Shown piece by piece: positions 24,601-35,462 of a DNA stretch of 64,000 bases; position 1 is the stretch's first letter; every line of letters begins with the position of its first letter. Under the pieces are notes generated by a model that had not been told where the DNA came from, searched no databases, and saw only the letters and a list, made by a program, of their open reading frames with translations. The translations under genes were made by a program, and so were the position numbers. This stretch comes from Sistotremastrum niveocremeum HHB9708 (Eukaryota > Basidiomycota > Agaricomycetes > Sistotremastrales > Sistotremastraceae). The stretch is from positions 248,001 to 312,000 of the forward strand of contig KV419409.1 of the NCBI GenBank assembly GCA_001630475.1, read 5' to 3'.

Positions 24601-25680
24601 GGTACTAATCAGCTTGCTCAACGGTCCTTCGAAGGGCGAGTCTTCATGCCGTACTGCATGGAGGGTTGTCAAGGCAATGGCACCCACGACTGCAGAGGCG
24701 AGCACGACACCCAGGCCCCACGTTGTGAGTAAGATGGGTGTTGGTTGATCGAAAGAAACGGCAAGGACGCGAAGCTGATAGAGCAGTCCGAAGATGAAAA
24801 GAGCGATAGAAAGTAGAAGGAGCCAGTAGACTGCCTCAACAAGAGGTCTGAGCCATTTGAAGGCCATCTCTTTACGTTCTTCATGTCTTAACACACGCTC
24901 GCGGTGTGTCTTGCCACCCGGTACTACCAATAGCTTTGCGATCCACTGGCGACCGAGCACGCAGAGAACCGAGTCAACTATCTGTCTGAAGCATCAAAAT
25001 ACGAGTCTGTATAGGGATGCAAAGGACGCACAGCGGTGTTCAGAGACATATAATACAGAGCAGACACAATCTGGGCAGAATCTGGAGGGGCCGGGGATGG
25101 ACCCGGCGAAGAGTTGTCAGAAGAGCCGCTCGTGTCACCACCGTTGGCTGAAGTCAGGCTTTGGCTTGCTGGAACCAGGAATGCCGTAAGGACCGTCAAG
25201 AAGATGGCAATCTGAGGAGGACGTTTGAACGAGCGAGACATAGAGATCTGCGAAAGGCTCACAAAGACCAACGTCACATCCATTGTTCCCTTCCATTCCT
25301 CGGCTTTGTCCTTCATCTTCGCCGTCGCGACTTCAAATAATGCACTCCAGGTGGGTTCATCTTCCAGTGGTTTCTCATCGTACGGCTGATCGTCTGCCAA
25401 AGCTGTTGTTCCTTGCGTAATATGATGTCTTCAGAACAAACTTACCTTTCAATGCATCTCTGATCAGGACATCAAACTTCTTTCCATGATCCTCCAGCGT
25501 CTTCCTCTGCTCTATCAATATGGTTTTTTGGGCCACAAGGATATCATTCTGTCCCTTTATCGTTCCGTTCAACTCCTGGATGGCGCTGAGAAACAGAGTG
25601 AACTGATCAGCGCTCAGAGCACCAGGCATAGACTTCGTCGACGGTGCGGGGTTTAATTGAGAGCCCTGCTGGTTGGACAT
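21640..25680 (-). CDS. DUF6535 membrane protein with C-terminal tandem helical repeats
   Basis: A protein of about 1290 residues. The start at 25680 gives MSNQQGSQLNPAPSTKS and a coiled-coil-like segment. After an intron comes the DUF6535 region: PTWSALFEVATAKMKDKAEE, then DVTLVF joined over a 51-bp intron to IAIFLTVLTAFLVPASQSL. After the next intron come SALYYMSLNTA, VDSVLCVLGRQWIAKLL, and two further membrane segments (WLLLLSIALFIFGLLYQL and a segment ending IALTTLHAVRH). From about 24640 down, a single uninterrupted exon encodes a soluble helical region. It contains at least five repeats of about 124 residues, each with a His/Arg-Glu start, MSxxF, a Pro-Pro/Asn element and a leucine-rich helix. 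DUF6535 proteins are abundant in Agaricomycetes and have no known function to my knowledge. The repeat array is the unusual part. No stop or frameshift is seen. Confidence 0.82.
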
Positions 25681-26201
25681 CTCGATGGTTGGCCACAGGG
25701 ATGAACGTGGCGGTCACGAACGAGAGAGCCCGTTCACCCGGCTTTCCCAAGCTAGACGAACGTCTTATCGGGCTTTGAAAAACAACGTTGCCGACGGCCT
25801 CGAGGCCCATGTTATGCTGAGCCGACTCGTGATGCACGATGGCGAACGCTGTGTTGAATGACTGAAAGAAGTCGCATTTTTGGAAATACGGTGTTGCAGG
25901 AGCCTAGCATGGCCGCAAAGCGCGGACGTCTTCCGGTTGTCTCTGCTTACGTCAGCGATTATTCGCTTCTGCAGTCATGCTGGTTTTGATTTTGATGGCA
26001 TTGTGCTTGGAGATGAGTAGCAGAGATTCTCCATGGATCATCGTATAGCATGGACATCGGGGGAGCATGCTAGCTTTCAGCTAAAACAACTTGCTAACAT
26101 ATTTCATTTATTTACATTTATTCAAATTTCAAAAGCTGAACGTTCATCGTCCGGATTCGACGAATATTGACATGTCCATGGGTAGCCTACAATGCATTCT
26201 G
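25681..26201. other. Intergenic stretch upstream of the DUF6535 gene
   Basis: Promoter region of the DUF6535 gene and 3' side of the NIS1-like gene. No gene recognised. Confidence 0.45.
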
Positions 26202-26823
26202 CTAGAGCGCAACAGCAATCGTAATGGTGAAAGGGGCGAGTTGGGCAGTTTCAGCAGCCTACGAATCATGTGAATGATTAGTGGGTCGAGAAGATAGTCC
26301 GACATAGTCGACTTACGCCGAAAGCCTGGGTGACAATAGCCTTTATAACGTAGTTGCCTGACCCCGAGAAGAAATAACTCGAAGGAAGAGGTATATTGAT
26401 GGTAAAAGACCCAGTTCCCTGAATGACACATGTTCAATAATCGGGACTAACGAAGAAAGGCTTTGAACTTACAGTGCTGGAGTGTCCGGTGGCGACAAGG
26501 TCAATGTTTTGAATGTAGTCCACAAGAGCATTTCCACCTCCAATTGAACTTTCAGAGGTGGGATAGAGGCCAATCACAACAGAAAAGTCTGCACTATAGT
26601 GAATTGTTCCAGTCAACACACATGTCACTCATACTCAAGCCGCGTATATGGAAAGATACACGTACGCAAACGTAGGCCCGTTTTCCGTCAGGAATGTAAG
26701 TGGAAATGTGCTGGTTGGAGTAGGATGATAGGTCGCAGTATATGGACTAAGACCATAGATGTGTGCCCAAGCGTGGCCTGCTACAAGGAAGAGCGTCGAC
26801 AGAAGCGTAAAAGAGAAGTGCAT
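26202..26823 (-). CDS. NIS1-like small secreted protein (candidate effector)
   Basis: A small secreted protein of about 140 residues from four exons. The start at 26823 gives MHFSFTLLSTLFLVAGHAWA, a signal peptide. The mature part begins HIYGLSPYTATY. Later blocks are DFSVVIGLYPTSES, DLVATGHSSTG, GTGSFTINIPLP and NYVIKAIVTQAFG, with a hydrophobic end at 26202. All three introns have clean GT...AG borders. The order of blocks resembles the NIS1 family, a conserved secreted protein of ascomycetes and basidiomycetes reported to dampen plant pattern-triggered immunity by binding immune kinases. That role is family knowledge and is not shown here. The assignment rests on length, signal peptide and motif order, so another small beta-rich secreted family remains possible. 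It is divergent from RAE1-like copy 2. Confidence 0.65.
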
Positions 26824-27696
26824 CTTGGATGACGGGAACTAGTGGGCGGTTTCTCAAGTGAAGAGTCCTATTTATATGTCCCAAACGAGTACAGGAAACG
26901 GATCCCACTTGAAAATTTATCGAACTAATAGATCCCAAATTGAATTTAGGGGTGAGGCTGATTGTCCGGCGCGAACGAAAAACACGCCATCGCATAGTCT
27001 CAAAGGGGCCAAGACGGACCCAGAGAGTCACCCGAATGATGACAGTCTGGCCATGAAAGTCCACAATTCACATGGGCGATATAACGTCTGATTGACAGAA
27101 AATGAAATGAATTGCCAGTCAGGTGATATCCTGTACAATGATCGTTCATTCTTTCGACGCTAGCGCCTGTGGGGTCTGGCGTCGCGGCCGCCAGCAAGGT
27201 GGCCAATCGGATGAGGTAAACACTATAGGAGGCTCTTCATGGGATCGGTTTGGCTAGGAGGCGACCGAGCAAGACGTCTGTGACCGCCCTGAGACTTTGC
27301 TTCCGGGACACAGCCTCTCTGAACGCCAATCAGGATTTCGAGTCGTCGCGCCGTCACTGATAATTATATGTGAGAGGTTTGAGACGCGAAAGCGATGCAT
27401 TTTCAAGTTGAATATACCAATAATGAATGATGTTCTGTGAGCCGGTTTGCCAGTGGGTGACTCAGACCATAGAACCAGTACTGTCGTGGGATCACAAGCC
27501 GGTCAAGTCGACTTCAAGTCGTTCGTAAATACTGCCGAGGGCTCGAAGCCTGTAAAACTCATTTTCCATGACTCGCCATGACTCAAATTCGGAGCCTTCA
27601 ATGGGACCGAGAAGGTTGCCAGCCGGAGTGACTCAACGCGAGATATAAGATATGCCCGAATTCCGAACGGAGGCACCAACCTTGCTCGCGCCCACC
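26824..27696. other. Divergent promoter region (NIS1-like / RAE1-like copy 2)
   Basis: About 870 bp between two divergent starts. No other gene or repeat recognised. Confidence 0.45.
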
Positions 27697-29186
27697 ATGT
27701 CTTTTGCACCTCCTCAAACTGACCGCGATGCCGAGGTTGCCAATCCTCCTACCGATTCTATATCATCTATGGCGTTCAGCCCTACAGCAGATCTTCTCGC
27801 TGTCGGCAGCTGGAGCAACGAGGTCAGTACCTTCTCACTTCTCTACAGGATCTTCAAGAAGTCAATCCATGGAACGCGCGTTGGTGGTGGTGTTGGTCGT
27901 CGTGGTTGTGTAGATAAGAATTTATGAAGTCGGTCAGAATGGTCAGAGTCAGGGAAAGGCAGCCTATTCTCACGAGCAGCCTGTTTTGGGCGTATGTTGG
28001 AACAAGGTATGCAGTACTACGAAGCAGTTGGCTTAGCTTTCTCTCGTGATTCCTGAATCAATAATTTATGCGTTTTCTCGTTTCATTAGGACGGGTCTAA
28101 AGTCTTTTCCGGCGGTGCAGACAAGGCTGGTCGCATGTTCGACATAACGACTGGCCAGTCGCAGCAAGTAGCAACGCACGAGGGCCCTATTAAATCGATT
28201 AAGTGGGTTGAAACCCCCAACGGCGGCATATTAGCAACTGGAAGCTGGGACAAAACTCTCAAGGTAAGCGCAACGCCGCACCCCTTGGTGAAACGACGCA
28301 TTGACAAGAACTTTAGTATTGGGACCTGCGCACTGAGAATCCCGTCGCGACCGTCCAACTACCCGAACGATGCTATACAATGGATGTCACCTATCCGTTA
28401 CTCGTTGTCGGCACCGCCGAACGCAAGATCAGGATCTTTAACTTGGCGAACCCCACCGTACCATACAAGGTTGGTTGATCACCACCTCGACGCTGTAGCT
28501 TTGACTGACGAAGACGATGCTCACAGTCCATGGACTCGCCCCTGAAGTGGCAGACCAGAGTCGTGGCTACATTCCCTACCGGAAATGGCTTTGCACTTGG
28601 GAGTATCGAGGGCCGTGTGGCCATCCAACATGTTGACGACAGAGATAAAGAGTATGTTTGTCTTGTCATTCTACATTTACATTGCACTCAATATTCCGAC
28701 TTTGGTTTAGGTCAAACTTTTCATTCCGATGCCATCGTAAGGAGGGCCCCAACAAGGAGTGGGCCACCGTTTTCGCCGTCAACGATATCGTATATCATCC
28801 GGTCCATGGTACCTTTGCTACAGCAGGTAAACATTATTCTCTGCCGTGTATTCTGAACGGGATCGCTCAATCTTTATCTCAGGCGCCGATGGAAGTGTTA
28901 GTTACTGGGATGGAGCGGCACGAACGCGTCTAAGGAGTAAGCTTGATCGATCCCTACTTCCTAACACCGAGCCTAATTGACTGCCGTAGCGTTCGATGCC
29001 GTCGATGGACCTATAAGCACCACCTGCTTCAATCGTAGCGGCACCATATATGCGTATGCCGTATCGTACGATTGGTCAAAGGGCCACACGGGCATGGTAA
29101 ACAACCATCCAAACAAAATAATGTTGCATCCTATCAAAGAGGAGGAAGTGAAGAAGAAAAACAGGAGCCCTCAGGCTACTAGATAA
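27697..29186 (+). CDS. RAE1/Gle2-like WD40 mRNA export factor, copy 2
   Basis: The start at 27697 gives [20 protein letters not shown] and then the RAE1 blocks: [80 protein letters not shown] and [52 protein letters not shown] and [16 protein letters not shown] follow. The stop is at 29184-29186, after a basic tail. Intron positions match copy 1 block by block, which shows gene duplication rather than retroposition. This copy keeps the family text more closely than copy 1, so I take it as the ancestral-function copy. It would act at nuclear pores in mRNA export and at the mitotic spindle. It is convergent with the small tail-anchored protein gene, about 270 bp away. Confidence 0.9.
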
Positions 29187-29457
29187 ACGGCGGAGGATAA
29201 TGCAAGAGCCTGGGTCGTTGTTTGTGTCTTATTATAATAATGTGTCGACCCCAGCTCAGATACGATTTGCTTGTACGAGAATCATGTTGAAATCATAATG
29301 AAAGAACTACGATTTGTACACATAAGTGTGGTCTTCTGATTACTGGCACTGCCGCACACAATAATATACATTGAGAATAGAAATAGGGGTCGAGCGCATT
29401 TCTTGACGCAGGCGTTGAGCACTGTCACATATCCAGATTGAGCCCGACGATTGTTGT

Positions 29458-30236
29458 CTATCCTGGGGAGGATCTGTTGGCATATACACTCCACAATACG
29501 CCTAACACGAACAATCCCGCTATCGCCTGAACAATGGTGTCTGGTCGAATGCTTGTGTCATTTTCATCCTCCGTTTCGACTTCTCCCTCCTCAAAGCTAA
29601 TATCTCCAGCATCCTTGAATAAGTGTTCGAGGATCCAATACTGATTTCTGGTACCGTTGGGAAGACCGAGCGTGGGCTGAATTCGAGTAAAGATTATTCA
29701 GTACTAACGCTCGAGCTAAGATACATCAATCACAAACCTTGTCTTTACCGTTGTGGGCAGTAAGATATATCTCTGGGGAGGCCGGGCGAAGTCTGGTGAA
29801 ATAAAGACGTTTCTTCAGAGAAAAGACAAGGCGAACATCCTGGATCGGAGTTACCGAGATTTGTAGAGATTTAAACCAGCGATGCCGGAGTTAGAGATCA
29901 AAACTTCAGAGTAACGGTTGGAGAGCTTGACAGAGTTCCTCTTGACTTCAAGCCAGAGATTTCTTTTTGCCCTCCTCGTTGCATCGTGCCATGGATGAAA
30001 TTGATATTTATCTCCCGAGGTCTGGACGAGGCACCAGGTCTACATCCCGATTGAGAATAATAAGTGCATTACTTTATGATACGACTTACGAGACCACGAA
30101 TTTCACTTGGATCTTGAGCAGGATCAAGCACTTTCAACACCACATCATCCCCAGCGGCGCCGGCGCTCGCTAGGTATGCCCGAGAAGCATCACTGCGCAC
30201 AAAGTACTTGCTACGAGATGGAGGCGCGGAGGACAT
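29458..30236 (-). CDS. Hypothetical tail-anchored protein, 200 residues
   Basis: Four exons (30236-30090, 30039-29905, 29839-29738, 29676-29458) join in phase 0 to give exactly 200 codons plus stop. The frame is easily missed because no exon is long. The start gives MSSAPPSRSKYFVRSDASRA. Later blocks are DDVVLKVLDPAQDP, DKYQFHPWHDATRRAKRNLW, RLVFSLKKRLYFTRLR and QYWILEHLFKDAGD, then an acidic stretch (FEEGEVETEDEND). A C-terminal hydrophobic segment (VQAIAGLFVLGVLWSVYA) with a short positive tail follows. This suggests a tail-anchored protein of the endoplasmic reticulum or the mitochondrial outer membrane, with its bulk in the cytosol. I do not recognise the family. All three introns have GT...AG borders and every exon length is a multiple of three, which supports the model. 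Confidence 0.65.
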
Positions 30237-32724
30237 TCGTTCGAGGTGTCAGGAACCCTACTTGTGCGGTAGTGGTCCTTTTATATACTCCCCTGGGAGT
30301 GTTTGTACATGTTGCCTTGGTTCAAACTTGCCAAAAGCAGAAGGACTAAGAGGCGTAGCGCTGGAGAAGAGCTGGCATTGTAACATCGACATGAGGCTCC
30401 GCACTCAAGATGCCCTACCCGCAGGATGAGGATTAGTTGTGCCAAATGCAGCAATGCATACTCAAGAATAGCGACAGGTCTCCAAAGACAGCGCTACCAC
30501 AGTAATTCGATGACCGCGATTGTGGCCGAAGCGCCTTCTCAGAAAATACCTCGCCATTCCTTTCGAAAGATCCACGATGGTCGTCGACATGAGCCAACCC
30601 TCGCTGAATATAATTCCTCGAGTGACACGACCGACAACTGACGCGCATACCGGATAGCAACGAGCAGGTAAGCTATACACGACGCAGTAGATCAGTCTTT
30701 TGTGGTGACCATGAAAAGTGAAAGCTCACAGTAGAGACGCCCTATAACAGCTCTTGTAGCTTCTTCTCGGCAGATTGAATATGTGATGTTCTCCCTCCCT
30801 TCTCTGGGACGTCGAAAGCCAAACAGTGGACGTGCAATGGCACGCAGAAATTTTCGAACTATCCGAATAAAGACACGCGGGTAATCGGTTGAAGTGGACT
30901 CAAGTCGTTAGGCATCCTGCATGGCGAGGCGGGTTGGCCAATCTGCAGAGCAATCGCATATGCTATAAGAACGAGTGACGATAATGGTACGATTGAAGAG
31001 CGGTATTTGAATGCCCTCGACCTCTAAAGCATGGGTCTCAACGGCCATCAATCAGACGTTGAGAGAAGAACTCACATCACGGCAAGATAAGAAAATATCC
31101 TGTTCTCCGATCCAATAAACCTTCCCTACGTGTTTTTGCACCTCAACTTATGCAGAAACCCGAGACGCTCTTGCTTCACAAGTATTCGAAGGTTGCTTGC
31201 TTGCCAGTGAGCGAAACCACGTCTTGGACATCCGAGGTGGCATAAATTCGCGTTCCTTATCCTAGGAGAAGAATAAAGCAGTCCGATGAACTTCCCAGTG
31301 TTTGATTGAGCATGCTGTAAGCGATTTGATATTGGAGCAGGAAAGGCTTGTGCTGAACGTAGTGGAGAGGACTGTGAGTAGCTTCCGGACGGCGCTCGCT
31401 CGAACCATCATCACCCATCGTCCTTCATTACACCACCACCACCACCACCACCACCCCAACACAAGGATCAACATGACGCATTCTTTCTATAGTACTTGAG
31501 AACGAGAAATGCGAACTGGGAGACTATTTGACCTTGGTCTTGAAGATACAACTGTCGGACCCGCCCTCATGAGGATTACAACGAAACCTGGTTGAATGCG
31601 ATGTAAAAAAAATGCTGGCCAAAGCTTCCATGAGATACGACTGGTCATAGAACGGCAGACTGTTTACAGTCTCAAGACGATGTGCAAGGTATGAATTTTG
31701 CTTCCGACGCCAATTCAATGCGCCGACGACAGATATTCAGGACATTCGTGACTTTTTGCTACCTCATCTCCTGGACATGGGCTGTCAACGAATACTCGAA
31801 GGGGCTGTTACATGAAGGGAAGATCGAAGGCTCACTTCCAAGATGACCTATCATCTGCAATTTCGCCTTCTTGCCAGTGCAACTTAAATGGGCTTCAAAT
31901 CAATTTGGTCCCTTGACGATTAGCTTTGCGATCCAAAGGCCCAAAATCCGGTACGTCTCTTACTCTTTACCTATGCCCCTATTATTCTTCATGGCCACCT
32001 TTCAGATCGTCTGCTCGGGTTATCCGATTCAAACACTTCACTATGAATATACGATCGCTTTTTCTAATCTCTGGTCGACCTCGAATTGTGGCATGACCAT
32101 ATGCTGCACCTGCTGGCACTGCATGTACAAGAAGCGAACTACTGATGTTCGTGACTGGAGTGCGAACTCGACGCTTTGAAACCGAAGTCGAAGGTGGCGA
32201 CACCGCCAGATCATGCACAGCCGATCACAGCTGATCTGGCAATCAAGCACTGCTTTGAATTTGCAAACCCGGGAGCTATTGATGGACCACGCGTCGATTA
32301 TGACAAGCAAAGCATCTCGAGAAATCCTCAGAATAGTGTCACAACACCCTTGACAACGTCGAGTCCATGGGCGGTCCGCGCGGACGTTATCAGGCGAATT
32401 TGGTTACAAGAGCGGTGATTGTTCCCATCTCTCATATCAATTGTGGAAATGAAAATGAAAAGTCCAACTTACTGTCGTTAAGTGGATTTTAAGTGAACCA
32501 AGTTGAACCGGAACAGTTACTATAGTAGTCAAGGCGGACTTCGAAAGTGTTCTAATGCAAAATCGACTGCGCCATGGCCATGACCTCGCGAATTCAAGAA
32601 CCCTGTTCCCAGGTAGACGATGCAGCGGCAGTGCCGGCCTTCGCTATAAGATCTATAAGAAGCAAACCTGAACATCGCAGAGGACCCCACCTTTCGATGT
32701 CGGTACTCAGACGGCCCTGATGCA
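30237..32724. other. Long stretch with no supported gene
   Basis: About 2.5 kb without a recognisable gene. It contains a (CAC)n microsatellite at 31431-31455 and only short open frames. The last 200 bp serve as promoter of the membrane glycoprotein gene. Confidence 0.4.
31431..31455. repeat. (CAC)n microsatellite
   Basis: A run of eight CAC units plus one base. It encodes a His run in one frame of a short unsupported open frame and is read here as a simple repeat. Confidence 0.9.
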
Positions 32725-35010
32725 ATGTCTTCCTCAGTTGAGCAGAAACTCGAGTTTCTCGACCGCAAGCTGGCGACCGTTCCCGTCGTCAAGTACGCGC
32801 GTCCACTATGGACGACATTACTGCCAGTATTCATCCACTTCAGAGAGGCATTTAAATGGATTGGTCGGGAGGTCGAAGTTTGGCAAGTAGTCCAGCTGGT
32901 CATCCTCTTGGCTCAATACGTTGTGGCATTCATCCTACCGACCACCTTCCTCCTCTATCTGCTCATTCGTCACGACCCTGTCGTATCCGATGCAGCTACC
33001 CCTTGGTTCAACGACAATCCTCACTATACCCTACTCGTGGTCACTCTGATATCCTCCTTGTTGGCATGGGTGGCGAAACACTTATTCTCTACGATGGTAG
33101 AGTGGGTTGCCGAGGTCACTTCGTATGAATCTATCGAGTTGGGGACAGTGGAGTTCTTAGCTGCTCTGAAGAGCAATTCAGCTCTGGTCAAAAGGGACCG
33201 GAGATTCCAAAGCCTCGTCACCTGGGCGTCAGTCATTACGCTCGCTTTGCTCTCGGCTGGATATACAACACTTCTGTTACCTTTGCCAATCAGTATGAGC
33301 GAGTCATCGTTCTCCCGTGAGCTGGACTTGGCCTCCCAATTGCCTACTTGCGCCGATTGGTATCGTCGCAAGTACGTCAGCATATCAAACTCGACATGCG
33401 GACCGATTGTAAGAAGTCTTTGCTAATTGTTCCTATTCACCATTGGCTCAATCACCCTCTAGAGCACCTCGTCAGACTGGTCTACTGTATACAATGGCTC
33501 GACATGTCCTGATGCGAATCTTAACGATATCGTGACGAGTGCTCTCCTTGCGGTACGAACTGCGGTTGCAATGAGCGATTCCTCAGTCTTCTCATGTGAA
33601 TACAGATGAACAGTGCCATGTACGAAATCGAGCTTCCTACTGGTCTCGCTCCTTCACAGCTAAACCCACTTTCATTACGAAATATTACCGGAGTCCCGTT
33701 CGTTGGGATCACAGGAGGTGCCTTGCCACAGGGCCCTCAGACCACGGTCCCAAATGCAGCGTCAATATATGACTATCTCTTTGAAATTTCGTGGAATAGC
33801 GTTGGCAATGCTTCGTCTCATCTCCAGGGACTCGCCGTCAATGTTTCGTGTCAACCCGTTCCTTCGGTACCGATAGCCGTATCACTGAGTTCCTCTAGCT
33901 CAAATGTGAGCCTCAGTGGTACTTGTCCTGATGGCAGCTCGAAAAATTGGACTGTCCCATTCAGCGACGGTGGTATGGCTGTGCTCAATTGTCCCAACAC
34001 CAGCGAATCCGGCGTTACTGGAAACCAAACGCTTTACATCGCAACGCTGGGTTCACCCGGCATTGTTTCAGTGGGAAACCTTACCTGCCAAATAAGTGGT
34101 CAAATCGCCAACGGGGTAATGCTTCAAAATACATCCGGATCTAGCAACACGTATACGTGGGAGGGAGATGAGACTGTGACTGCGTCTTCACTCGTGCCTG
34201 CATTCGATGTTCTGCGAGAAAGCATCGCTGGCATGACCGCCGCATTGACCCTTGGTCAAACGAATGCGGGTAACTTGTTTGTTGGAACCTTGCAGACAGT
34301 GCTCCTGAGCTCAGGCGGCAGCTTTGTCTGGCCTGGCATCGATTCGGAGTCAGCCTTGGTAGCGAAATTAGTGGAGGCTATGCTCGAAGGCGTTATCTCA
34401 TTTGAGGTGAATACATTCATGTTTGTGATGAATTGTTTCGCTGATATTCTTCCAGGCGTCACTGATTCGACTGGTCTTTGCGCTGCAACAGATCAAAGAG
34501 ACCTACGACCTTCGTGGGTACGGGTCACTCGACTACCCTTTTCACCCGAACCCCAGCATCGCAAGTACTATGGTTGACGAACGATGTTTTCGCGACGTTC
34601 AAGCATTCTATTTCTGGAACGACATCGGCTGGGCGGGCTGGGATCAACATTCTCATGTACTGATTGCATTCCTGCCAATCGGCCTCATGGGAGCCGTCAT
34701 TCCCTTCCTTTTTGTGTGGGTATGGCGTCGCAGGGCACGAGGCTACAACAAAACGAATCTCCTGAGCCCTGTCGTACTCTTGGCGAGGCCTTCCCAGAGG
34801 CTTCGAGAAGAAACTCTCGTCGATTTGGAGGATCCTCCTAGTTCGCATACCATTCTTAATTTCCAGCGGACGCGGGACGGTGATAGGGATTGGGCGGGTG
34901 GTTTTGTACTGCTGAACTCGAGTGTGCGACCTTCTTCGCCAACATCGAGTATTCGTTCTCAGATTCATGATAAAGATGGATATCTTCAGGTGGATGGGGA
35001 AGTAGACTAA
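32725..35010 (+). CDS. Multi-pass membrane glycoprotein with large extracellular domain, paralogue A
   Basis: A protein of about 720 residues. The start at 32725 gives MSSSVEQKLEFLDRKLATVP. Two N-terminal membrane segments follow (YVVAFILPTTFLLYLLI and HYTLLVVTLISSLLAWVAKHLF) and a third after a basic region (VITLALLSAGYTTLLLPLP). A large Cys-containing domain rich in N-glycosylation sites follows (for example NGS, NVS, NTS, NQT), then a last membrane segment (SHVLIAFLPIGLMGAVIPFLF). The tail is basic and acidic. I do not recognise a named family. It is clearly homologous to the gene at 51635-53642: SAGYTTLL, PDGSSKNWTVPFSDGG versus PDGSSRQWSLPFSDTG, and the terminal membrane block all correspond. 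Topology suggests a plasma-membrane or vacuolar protein with a lumenal or extracellular domain. Function is unknown. Confidence 0.75.
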
Positions 35011-35462
35011 TGAATGGCAAACACGGACATATTTATTTATAAATACATGTACTACCGCATCCTTCCCTCCTTGAAATTTGTATCTTCGGAGTCTAATTGA
35101 AGACTGACCTCGTCCGCTAGCCGCGTAGTCGTAACTGGAAATCGGCGTGCTTATGACAAGATGTAAACTTGCCACTTTGAATGGATGTACGACCGCTCTT
35201 TAATTTTTGTCCATAACGTTAACGGTTCTTAGTCACCCAGAAGAGAGAGCATCCGATGTTGTGAAATGGATTGAACAATAATATTGCAATAATACTGTCC
35301 GTTTGAAGAGAGCAGTGAGCACCAGCTGAATAAACGCAGACTATACCAGCCGCTGTTTTTGTTGTCAGGACCCGCGGAGTTGATGATGATGAAGCGTCTT
35401 GTGAAGCGTACAAGTACCCAGCCGAAATTAAAGATAGAGGCTTTAGAGTCACGATTGGCTCG
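35011..35462. other. Intergenic stretch upstream of the M16 protease gene
   Basis: 3' region of the glycoprotein gene and promoter of the protease gene. Nothing else recognised. Confidence 0.45.

Noticed and set aside
31302-31499. Short frame encoding a poly-His run that could look like a metal-binding protein.
   Set aside because: The His run is the translation of a (CAC)n microsatellite, and nothing around it supports a gene.
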